From positions 1 to 16,571 of the forward strand of contig JAHJDU010000189.1 of assembly GCA_018812385.1 (NCBI GenBank): 16,571 nucleotides of DNA, given 5' to 3'. This DNA is from Pseudomonadota bacterium. GTDB lineage: Bacteria > Desulfobacterota > Desulfobacteria > Desulfobacterales > Desulfobacteraceae. The position numbers and the translations under genes are program-made. Every line of letters begins with the position of its first letter. Within the stretch, counting starts at the first letter, position 1. This document shows positions 8,191 to 16,200 of the stretch, piece by piece. Under the pieces are notes generated by a model. The model was not told where the DNA came from. It was given only the letters and a program-made list of their open reading frames with translations, and did no database searches.

Positions 8191-9903
8191 TTAAATCACA
8201 GCAGCTAACAATCCCGTGGCAAGAAATAAAAATTCAACAACAAATTCTTGATGCACACCAGATATAAGACTATTGTTTTTAAAAAACCTTATTAATAAAA
8301 GCATGATCAAGGGAATGAAAGCAAAAAACAACGCCTTTATCGCCAGCACATTGGTGAGAATCGTTAAAATAATAATACCCATATCAACAAGCAACACATA
8401 TTGTATGATTTCAAAACTGCGATTTTCCCCTAAAAGGGTGGGAAGGGTTTCTTTGCCTGTGATTCTATCACCCTGAATGGCGAGGATATCAAAAAAGGCA
8501 GTTCTCGCAAATACAAGCCCCATGGCAAACAGGCACACCATACTAACAGACACCAAATCGCTTTGATTTGTGATTGCCGGCAAAAGGCAGGTTACTATTC
8601 CCCAGGCGATTGTTATCAGTATGGTTTTTGAGCCGGGTATATCTTTTATTCTTGCAACGGTTCCCTTTTTTGACTTAAAAGAAAAAATTTTCAAATTGTA
8701 TGACAATCCCAAAAGGCTCATGACAAGCAGAATAAAAAAAGATAACGCTCCCATGAGAAAGCTCAGGTAAAGCCCTGCCGAACCCGATAAAATGGCAAGG
8801 ACACTCAGATAAAATCGATTGTTTTTGTAAAAGAGCGCTCTTTTAGGGTGATTATATTTATCAGATTTAATCGTAAACAAATTGTTTAATATCTGCATTG
8901 AAAGAACATAGAGCGTGGCAATCAAAGCATGGTGAAAATCCCGGGCAATTCCCTGAAGCATGGAACATGCATAGGTCAGGAATCCTGCACCAGCTGCGGC
9001 CATTAAATTGGTTTTCAGCAAAAAATCACGAACAAAGAACAAAACGCCTTTCACAACATGTTGATGCTGAAGATTGTTTTCTATTTCCCTGCATGCATCA
9101 TTAATGATCCAGTTTGGTGTAGACGCTCCGGCTGTAATCGCCACAGAACGGGCCGATGACAATTGGCCATAATCAATCTGGGAAACATCCTCAATATGGG
9201 TAACCAGTTTGCCTGTACCGGATGCAATCTGTGCCAGTCGCTTTGTATTTCCACTCTGCATTCCTCCAACAACAATCACTGCATCATTTTCTTTGGCAAG
9301 TTTACGGATTTCAGCCTGGCGTTTTTCCGTGGAGCCGCAGATAGTATCAAATATTTTATAATGGGGTGCATTGGTTTTACACCATGCCTTTATTTCATCG
9401 TAAAAGGCTGTATCCTGGGTGGTTTGAGCAACTACAACAACAGCCTCAAACTTAGGCAAAGCAAAAAGCTGTTCCATGGATGTGATGGCATGCCCTTTTC
9501 CCTTTGCATATCCTAAAAGACCAACGACCTCCGGGTGTTTCTCATCCCCTATAATAATAGTTGAATACCCTTTCTGGGCATATTTATTAATAATCACCTG
9601 GACTCTTACTACTCTGGGGCAGGTCGCATTTATAACCATAAAGCCGGCATTTTTTAATGCTTTTTCATCTTCCGGCGGAACACCATGAGCCCGGATTAAG
9701 ACAATACCACTCCCCTTTTCAGGAATTTTATCAATCCTGAAAATATTTTTTTCTTCAAGCATCGCAAGTACCTGGGGGTTATGGATCAAAGGTCCATAGG
9801 TATAAATGGGTTCCTGGGACAGGTTAGATGCATCCAGCACCATATCCACAGCACGGCGGACTCCCATACAGAACCCGGCGGTTTTCGCAACAACTATTTT
9901 CAT
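8191..9903 (-). CDS. ispH: HMBPP reductase (IspH/LytB) fused to a UbiA-like prenyltransferase domain
   Basis: Residues 1 to about 280 are IspH, the iron-sulfur enzyme that turns HMBPP into IPP and DMAPP in the last step of the MEP isoprenoid pathway. The three cluster cysteines (Cys12, Cys95, Cys189) are present, as are His41, His123, Glu125, the SGNT loop (217-220) and the STP loop (261-263). Residues from about 290 to 570 are a hydrophobic UbiA-family prenyltransferase with several membrane segments. Its motif 1 reads NNLFTIKSD (340-348) followed by NHPKR, and motif 2 reads DILAIQGD (472-479) followed by RITGKETLPTLLG. Compared with the usual NDxxDxxxD and DxxDxxGD, Thr344 and Ala475 replace aspartates. 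The fusion would couple isoprenoid supply to a membrane prenyl transfer; the acceptor is unknown. ATG 9903 overlaps the parB stop (ATGA) and lacks a clear Shine-Dalgarno, implying coupling. Confidence 0.9.
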   Translation of the reverse strand: MKIVVAKTAGFCMGVRRAVDMVLDASNLSQEPIYTYGPLIHNPQVLAMLEEKNIFRIDKIPEKGSGIVLIRAHGVPPEDEKALKNAGFMVINATCPRVVRVQVIINKYAQKGYSTIIIGDEKHPEVVGLLGYAKGKGHAITSMEQLFALPKFEAVVVVAQTTQDTAFYDEIKAWCKTNAPHYKIFDTICGSTEKRQAEIRKLAKENDAVIVVGGMQSGNTKRLAQIASGTGKLVTHIEDVSQIDYGQLSSARSVAITAGASTPNWIINDACREIENNLQHQHVVKGVLFFVRDFLLKTNLMAAAGAGFLTYACSMLQGIARDFHHALIATLYVLSMQILNNLFTIKSDKYNHPKRALFYKNNRFYLSVLAILSGSAGLYLSFLMGALSFFILLVMSLLGLSYNLKIFSFKSKKGTVARIKDIPGSKTILITIAWGIVTCLLPAITNQSDLVSVSMVCLFAMGLVFARTAFFDILAIQGDRITGKETLPTLLGENRSFEIIQYVLLVDMGIIILTILTNVLAIKALFFAFIPLIMLLLIRFFKNNSLISGVHQEFVVEFLFLATGLLAAVI

Positions 9904-10778
9904 GAAAGATTAGTCAAAAGATCGACCAGACGCTGAAACTCTGTTTTTGATTTAAAATTGATTTCAATCTTGCCTTTATCCCCGATCTTTTTAATTTTGA
10001 CAATGGATTGAATATGATTGGAAAGGATTGAACAGGTTTCATCAAGAAATTGTTTTTCAGCTTCCGATATTTTTTTCTGAAATTTCTGGGGTTCTTTTTT
10101 GGCGTTGTTGACAAGTTTTTCCGTCTGTCTCACAGACAACTCTTTTTCAAGGACTATTTCAAAAAGATAAATCTGGTTTTCCTGGGAACCAGCACCTAAA
10201 AGAGCTCTTGCATGTCCCATGGATATTTTTTCTGAAATCAGGCTGTCTTTAATCACCTGGGGAAGGCTTCTGAGACGAATCAGATTTGCTATTGTAGAAC
10301 GGTTCTTGCCGATTTTTTCTGCAACTTTTTCCTGGGTATAATTAAACTCATGAATCAATCGGTAATAAGCCTCTGCCTCTTCAAGAACATTTAGATTTTC
10401 TCTTTGAATATTCTCAATAATGGAAACTTCCAGGACCTGTTCATCCGTCAGATTTTTTACAAACACGGGCACATGGGTCAAATTGACTTCCCTGGCAGCG
10501 CGAAGCCTTCTCTCACCTGCTATCAACTCATAGGAATCATCAATATGCCTTACCAGCAAAGGTTGCAAAATACCCTGCTGGGCAATGGATTCCTTGAGCA
10601 GGTCCATTTCTTCCTGGCTGAACACAGTTCGTGGCTGATACCTGTTGGGCTTTATCTCTTCAATGGAACACATGAAAAAATCAGGACTGCTATCGCTCTC
10701 AGGCATGCCAAAATCCGGGATCAATGCTGAAATACCCCTTCCCAGGCCAGTATTTTTCTTTTTCTTTTTCATCATCAT
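9900..10778 (-). CDS. parB: ParB/Spo0J chromosome-partitioning protein
   Basis: CTP-dependent DNA clamp that loads at parS sites and works with ParA in origin segregation. From ATG 10778 the product has 292 residues. It starts MMMKKKKK and then has the ParA-interacting motif TGLGRGISALIP, the CTPase boxes NRYQPR and AGERRLRAA, RENLNVLEEAEAY, a helix-turn-helix (TQEKVAEKIGKNRSTIANLIRLRSLP), SMGHARALLG, and a C-terminal dimerisation segment. I chose ATG 10778 because AGGAGGT lies ten bases upstream. A GTG at 10826 in the same frame would add 16 residues, but those are encoded by the tandem repeat and it has no well-placed ribosome-binding site. The stop overlaps the ispH start by 4 bases. No canonical parS (TGTTTCACGTGAAACA-like) was seen in the window. 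Confidence 0.95.
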   Translation of the reverse strand: MMMKKKKKNTGLGRGISALIPDFGMPESDSSPDFFMCSIEEIKPNRYQPRTVFSQEEMDLLKESIAQQGILQPLLVRHIDDSYELIAGERRLRAAREVNLTHVPVFVKNLTDEQVLEVSIIENIQRENLNVLEEAEAYYRLIHEFNYTQEKVAEKIGKNRSTIANLIRLRSLPQVIKDSLISEKISMGHARALLGAGSQENQIYLFEIVLEKELSVRQTEKLVNNAKKEPQKFQKKISEAEKQFLDETCSILSNHIQSIVKIKKIGDKGKIEINFKSKTEFQRLVDLLTNLS

Positions 10779-10779
10779 T

Positions 10780-10833
10780 TTACGTGTGACCTCCTGGTTA
10801 CGTGTGACCTCCGGGTTACGTATCACCTCCGGG
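10780..10833. repeat. Three tandem 18-bp repeats carrying repeated Shine-Dalgarno cores at the parA/parB junction
   Basis: Units at 10780-10797, 10798-10815 and 10816-10833 differ from each other at only a few bases. On the minus strand each reads roughly CC(A/C)GGAGGTcACACGTAA, so each carries a GGAGGT core. Unit 1 provides the likely parB ribosome-binding site (AGGAGGT at 10789-10795). Unit 3 encodes the last residues and stop codon of ParA. The units are multiples of three and contain no stop in the parB frame. Confidence 0.9.
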
Positions 10834-11584
10834 TTAGAAGTTCCTTTGCAAAAGTAAGATAGCTTATTGACCCTATGGACAGCTTATCATATAAAATAAT
10901 CGGCAATCCATAGCTTGGCGCCTCTCCAAGCTTCACATTACGCGGTATTTTTGTTTTAAAAACCATATCTTTAAAATATTTTTTTGCGTCTTCAACAACC
11001 TGTTGAGCAAGATTTGTTCTTTTGTCATACATGGTCAAAAGGATCCCTTTGATCTTCAATCCGGGATTAAAAGATGATTTGACTCGTTTTATGGTATCTA
11101 AGAGTTGCCCCAGGCCTTCCAGGGCATAGAATTCACTTTGAAGAGGTATCAAAATAGAGTCTGAAGCTGCAAACGCATTTAATGTCAGCAAACTCAAAGC
11201 CGGCGGGCAATCAATGATAATATAATCAAAATTTCCCTTTACCGGTTCCAGAAGCGTTTTAAGCTTTTTCTCCCTGTCCTTTTCCGACACCATCTCAATT
11301 TCAAAGCCTATGAGATCCGAATCAGCCGGAATCATCATTAATTCAGGTAAAATAGTGGGGAAAATAATGTCTTCAACCCCAATCTCACCAATCAGGCCCT
11401 GATACAAAGAATATTCCAGGGAGGGTTTATCGATCCCCATACCCGTTGTTGCATTTGCCTGGGAATCACAATCAACAAGCAATACTTTTTTTCCGATTGT
11501 GGCAAGAGCGGCTGAAAGATTAACAGCGGTCGTTGTTTTTCCAACGCCCCCTTTCTGGTTTGCTATGCTGATAATTTGAGTCAT
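10823..11584 (-). CDS. parA: ParA/Soj partitioning ATPase
   Basis: Deviant Walker-type ATPase that forms a DNA-bound gradient for moving ParB-parS complexes. The 253 residues begin MTQIISIANQ and contain the deviant Walker A KGGVGKTT (11-18), the A' motif VDCDSQAN with Asp40, and Walker B IIIDCPP with Asp125. There is no N-terminal DNA-binding domain, as in chromosomal Soj rather than many plasmid ParA proteins. ATG 11584 is the only start next to the Walker A segment; upstream pairing to 16S rRNA is weak. It is the first gene of parA-parB-ispH/ubiA, and its stop lies inside the tandem repeat that carries the parB ribosome-binding site. Chromosomal location is inferred from length and operon. 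Confidence 0.95.
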   Translation of the reverse strand: MTQIISIANQKGGVGKTTTAVNLSAALATIGKKVLLVDCDSQANATTGMGIDKPSLEYSLYQGLIGEIGVEDIIFPTILPELMMIPADSDLIGFEIEMVSEKDREKKLKTLLEPVKGNFDYIIIDCPPALSLLTLNAFAASDSILIPLQSEFYALEGLGQLLDTIKRVKSSFNPGLKIKGILLTMYDKRTNLAQQVVEDAKKYFKDMVFKTKIPRNVKLGEAPSYGLPIILYDKLSIGSISYLTFAKELLTRR

Positions 11585-11672
11585 GATCAGATTTCATTAC
11601 CACAATTAATATTCTTAGGCAAACTATTAAAATTCTCAAATCTTTATTTTTATTTTTAAAAATATAAGCCAT

Positions 11673-11713
11673 AAAAAAAGCCTTATACAGCAAATTACTT
11701 ACTGTATAAGGCT
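11673..11713 (-). terminator. Intrinsic terminator of the selenoprotein gene
   Basis: The arms AGCCTTATACAG (11679-11690) and CTGTATAAGGCT (11702-11713) are perfectly complementary over 12 bp around an 11-base loop. On the minus strand the hairpin is followed by seven T residues (11673-11679). It lies 30 bases after the stop codon at 11744. No T-run follows it on the plus strand, so it is directional, and it separates this gene from parA. Confidence 0.92.
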
Positions 11714-11743
11714 GGCTTAATCTTAAAATTTCAGATATGCAAA

Positions 11744-13063
11744 TTACGAGGCAGATTCCGGGTGAAACACATCAACTTCTTTTAAATCTTCACCAAGATA
11801 TGCTCTTTCATTGGGGCCAAGTATACCCAGAGAAAGGTTTAAGAGTGTCCAGAGATGAACGGTCTCCCATGCATGATCATTGACTGTCGACATATCATGC
11901 ACCTGGGCATGACAATTATGGCAGGGTGTGATGCAGTAGCTGGCCTTGGTTGCAAGGATCTGGTTGGCCTTGGTCTGTCCATAAGCCCGTCTTTGCTCCT
12001 GGAAACCTGACTGGAGGAATCCACCACCGCCGCCGCAGCAAAAATTGTTAGATTTATTGGGTGTCATGTCAATGAAATTTTCTTCACCCACAACTTTCTT
12101 TACAATATATCTCATTTCTTCGGCAACCGGGTCACCAAGCGTTTTTCTGACCAGCTGACAGGGATCCTGAAGTGTGAACTTGATTTTCCTGTCTTTGTTC
12201 CAGTCAGAAGACGGTTTGAGTTTTCCTTCCCTGATCCACTCTGCATAGAGTTGAATAATACTTTTGATTTCAAAGTTGTGAGGGATGTTGAATTTTTTCA
12301 GTCCTACCAGGACTGCGAAGAGTTCGTGCCCTCACTCCGTGTTGAGCCAGACTTTACAGCCCAGATCCTCCACTGCTTTTGCCTTAGTTCGAACAATCTT
12401 TTCCCAGTTTTCGTTGTCTGCAGCAAAAAGACAATAATTTTCTGCTGCCCAGCCTTTTGTACCATAGGTCCAGTCAGCCCCTGCAAGGTGCAGGATCTTC
12501 CACAGCGGAACCATTTCATCAGGTTCTGTCACAGGTTCTCTGGAGTTCTGGTTCAAAAAATAATATGCGCCTTCCCGGTTTACATCTGCTTTCATTTCAG
12601 CAAACTCAGGCTGTGATTCCTGGTATTCTTCAAGAACATCTTCCACAACAAATTGAAAATCCTCTTCATTGGCACCCATGGCAGAGCATGTGTCGTTTTT
12701 CAATGCCATATCACAAGAGCTTGTAATCCCTTTTGGTTTTTTCTCTTTTGGCCATTGTGCCCTTGCATTAAAAACAAGCTGGGGAATATTAATCTGCATC
12801 GGGCACACATACATGCACCGTGTACACATTGAACACATCCATACCCAGTTTGAACTGAGTATTTCTTCATCCATTCCAAGAGCTGCCATTCTCAAAAATT
12901 TTCTTGGATCCATTCCCTCAAGACCCGTTGCAGGACAACCTGATGCACATGCACCGCAAGTCAGGCATGCATTCAAATTCCCGCCATCAGGCAGAAGCTT
13001 CATTACCTTATCTTTAAAAACACTCTTTCTTGCGCCACTGATTTTAATAGCTGTATCTCCCAT
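11744..13063 (-). CDS. Selenocysteine-containing HdrD/DsrK/TmcB-like iron-sulfur electron-transfer protein
   Basis: Cytoplasmic redox protein of the heterodisulfide-reductase-related family, which in sulfate reducers passes electrons between membrane complexes and thiol/disulfide partners. The reading frame is continuous from ATG 13063 to TAA 11744 except for one TGA at 12332-12334; read as selenocysteine it gives 439 residues with Sec244. The N-terminus carries two CxxCxxCxxxCP ferredoxin motifs (Cys33, 36, 39, 43 and Cys77, 80, 83, 87). The C-terminus has a complete CCG domain: Cys302, Cys342-Cys343 followed by five glycines, and CHNC at 381-384. Sec244 lies in NTE-U-GHEL, where relatives such as DsrK are expected to have cysteine in an ECGH context. 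AGGGAG sits 11 bases before ATG 13063; a TTG at 13090 is an alternative start. There are no membrane segments and no adjacent partner subunit. HmcF or TmcB are close alternatives for the family name. Confidence 0.87.
12299..12315 (-). promoter_or_regulatory. Bacterial SECIS hairpin
   Basis: On the minus strand the mRNA reads CAGUCC-UGGUA-GGACUG, a perfect 6-bp stem with a 5-base loop containing GGU. The loop begins 22 bases after the UGA, inside the spacing known for bacterial SECIS elements, which bind SelB within the coding region just downstream of the Sec codon. The E. coli fdhF element has a similar small G-rich apical loop. Confidence 0.8.
12332..12334 (-). other. In-frame UGA decoded as selenocysteine (Sec244)
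   Basis: The codon is TGA on the minus strand in the frame GAG-TGA-GGG-CAC-GAA. The same frame stays open for 195 further sense codons that encode a conserved CCG iron-sulfur domain. A cysteine codon (TGC or TGT) would need only a single base change, which fits the usual Cys/Sec exchange in this family. Confidence 0.83.
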
Positions 13064-13242
13064 GCTATTGTTTTCTCCCTGTCTATCCAAATTTAAAGTC
13101 TTTTCATTACCTTATTGTATATACCCGCTAATTTTTTAAACAGTTTTCTTTGTCTCTTATTCCGCCTTTCATGTCAACCATATTTTAGAAATAAAGAATC
13201 AAAATTTGACATTTTTGAACTTTAAGTTACTATTCAAAGACT
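13064..13242. promoter_or_regulatory. Divergent intergenic region, candidate promoters for hrpA and the selenoprotein gene
   Basis: For hrpA, TTGACA (13206-13211) is followed 16 bases later by TACTAT (13228-13233). This would start transcription only a few bases before ATG 13243, giving an almost leaderless message, in keeping with the weak ribosome-binding site. For the minus strand, TACAAT (13119-13114) is a fair -10 without a convincing -35, and AGGGAG precedes ATG 13063. These assignments are by eye. Confidence 0.3.
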
Positions 13243-16200
13243 ATGTATAAACCAAAAAAAATAGATTCGAAAATTGACCCGAAAATAAATCCCAGAAAAA
13301 ATCCCAGAAAAAATCAATTGGTAAGAAAGAAAAAAGACCGGCAGTTCAGCAGGCCTTCCAACATAATTTTTAACCCTGATCTGCCCATCACCTCAAAAAA
13401 ACAAGACATCATCAATGCCATAAAAAATAATAAAGTGGTGATTATTTCTGGGGAAACCGGGTCCGGAAAAACCACCCAGATTCCAAAATTCTGTCTTGAA
13501 GCAGGACAGGGAATAAAAGGAATGATCGGCTGTACTCAGCCAAGGCGTATTGCCGCCATCACTGTTGCCAAAAGAATTGCCGAGGAACTCAATGAAAGTA
13601 TCGGTCAGTCTGTTGGATATAAAATCAGATTTGATGATAAAACCCGGGGCCAGACCTGTATAAAAATAATGACGGATGGGATATTGCTTGCGGAAACTCA
13701 AGGCGACAGGTTCTTAAATGAATATGATACAATTATTGTAGATGAAGCCCACGAAAGAAGCCTGAATATTGACTTCACCCTGGGCATTTTAAGGGATCTC
13801 GTTAAAAAAAGAAATGATCTCAAACTGATAATCACATCTGCCACCATTGATACGCAAAAATTTTCCAAAGCCTTTGACAATGCGCCTATCATTGAAGTCA
13901 CGGGACGGATGTACCCCGTTGAGACTATCTATATGCCCTTTTTAAATAAAGAGGATGAAAATGGGACCATTGAAGACCAGGGGTATGTGGAAGCTGCAGC
14001 AGATGCTGTAAATCTTCTTCTTTCCCAATCCAGGTCTGGTGATATCCTGGTGTTCATGCCCACAGAGCAGGATATCGGAGAAACCATAGAATTGATCCGG
14101 GGAAAAAATCATCCCCGTGTTACGGTTCTGCCTCTTTTTGCAAGGCTTTCAGCAAATGACCAGGCCAAAATTTTCTCCCGGCAAGTGGGACGAAAAATCA
14201 TCATTGCAACCAATGTGGCAGAAACCTCCTTGACCATACCCGGGATCAAATATGTAGTTGACACAGGACTTGCAAGAATTCCTGAGTATTCTCCCAGGAC
14301 AAGGACCACATCCCTTCCAGTAAGCCCTATTTCCCAGTCTTCTGCCAACCAGAGGCTGGGGCGATGCGGCAGGGTGGAAAATGGAATCTGCATCCGGCTG
14401 TTTGATGAAGATGATTTCAATGCAAGGCCCTTTTTTACCTCCCCTGAAATCTTAAGAAGCAACCTTGCTGAAGTCATATTACGAATGATCTCATTAAATC
14501 TCGGGGATGTTGCTACCTTTCCATTCATTGATGCACCAGCGCCCAAAAGTATTAAGGACGGATTCGACACCCTGTTTGAACTGGGCGCTATTAAAGAAGA
14601 AAAGTCCCTTAAAATACAAAAAAAGAAAAAAACATATGCTCTGACAAAAATCGGACGGACCATGGCCAGGCTTCCCATAGATCCCAAATTATCCAGGATC
14701 TTGATAGAAGCCGACAGAAACGGATGCTTGAAAGAAGCTGCTATCATTACAACGGTCCTTACCATTTCAGATCCACGGCAAAGGCCAGCAGACAAAACCC
14801 AGGCCGCCGATCAAAAACATGCATTGTACAAAGACCCTGGTTCGGATTTTGTAACGCTTCTAAACATCTGGAATGCCGTTAAAACTGCTGAAAAAGAATT
14901 TAATTCCCGCGCCAGACTCAAAAAATACTGCCAGGACCACTTCCTGTCCTTTAAGCGCATGAGGGAATGGAATGAAATTCATGGCCAGATTATCAGGATA
15001 CTGAAAGACCATGATTTGCAGGGTGAAAAAGAATTTACCCCTCCAACAGGAACCTCTGGCATGAAAGCTAAAGAATTTGAATTTGGCGGGCCTTTATATA
15101 TTGCCCTGCATAAAGCCATTTTAGCCGGGTATCTTGCCAATATTGCCCATAAAAAGGAAAAACACCTCTTCAGCGCTGCAAAGGGCCAGCAGGCAATGAT
15201 ATTTCCCGGATCAGGTCTTTTTAAGACTGCTGGCAACTGGATTGTGGCGGCGGAATTTGTGAAAACCAGTCAGCTTTTTGCAAGAACAGTTGCCACCATT
15301 GATCCTGAATGGCTTGAACAAGTTGGCAAAGGCCTTTGTGTCCATACCTATTCTGCTCCACACTGGGAAAAAAAACGCGGAGAAGTTATTGCAAAAGAAC
15401 AGGTGTCCCTGTTTGGACTGATTATTGTAAATGATCGAAATATTGCTTATGGCAAGATAAACCCCCAAGAATCAGGGGAAATATTTATCCGCCATGCCCT
15501 GGTCCAGGGGGAAATTCACCAGAAATTTGAATTCATGGACCATAATCTTCACCTCATTGGTGAGCTTGAAACCCTTGAACATAAACGGCGAAGAAAGGAT
15601 ATCCTGGCATCAGAAGATGATATCTTTGCTTTTTACCAGTCAAGACTGTCAGAGCCTTTCTATAATATCAGAACCTTTTCCAAATTTATTAAAGACCAGA
15701 AAAACCAGGATTTTTTAAAAATGACAATGGAAGATCTTCAAAAATCTGCCATTGATGAACATGAAATGTCTTTATTCCCCGATACCCTGAAAATGGCCCA
15801 GGGTAAATTCAGGCTGGAATATGAATTCAATCCCGGGTCTAAAAAAGATGGAATCACCCTGAACGTTCCTGCTGCCTCAGCCATGCTTGTCTCAAAAAAC
15901 AGTGTGGACAGGCTGGTTCCTGGCCTGTTTGAAGAAAAAATTGCCGCCCTGATAAAGGCGCTTCCAAAAAAATACCGGGTAAAACTGGTCCCTGTATCTG
16001 AAAAAGCAGCCATCATTGCAAGAGAACTGCCAACAAAAGATGCTCCTTTATTTTCAATGCTTTCCTCCTTTATTCAAAAGCGATTTGATTTTGCCATCCC
16101 GGCAAATATCTGGTCTGATAAAGAACTGCCAGACCACTTAAAAATGAGATTCTCCATCCGGGATGAAAAAGGCCATGAGATAAAAGCTTTGCGGGATAAA

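Noticed and set aside
10779..10826. GTG 10826 as the parB start
   Set aside because: The added 16 residues are pure repeat translation, there is no well-placed ribosome-binding site for it, and ATG 10778 has AGGAGGT ten bases upstream. Kept only as an alternative.
10780..10833. The 18-bp repeats as parS sites or iterons
   Set aside because: They lack the parS palindrome (TGTTTCACGTGAAACA type), and their conserved core is a Shine-Dalgarno sequence in the right strand and place.
11744..12115. A separate 123-residue CCG-domain protein starting at ATG 12115
   Set aside because: It is the C-terminal part of the larger iron-sulfur protein in the same frame. Sense codons encoding conserved residues continue upstream of this ATG to the TGA at 12332, so it is not an independent gene.
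12299..12340. Frameshift or pseudogene explanation for the break in the iron-sulfur gene
   Set aside because: Both halves share one frame, so there is no frameshift. A nonsense mutation is possible, but the well-placed SECIS-like hairpin and the expected cysteine position favour selenocysteine.
14109..14795. Minus-strand ORF of 228 residues inside hrpA
   Set aside because: It is the antisense shadow of a gene whose plus-strand frame carries all the DEAH helicase motifs; the translated product looks like no family I recognise.
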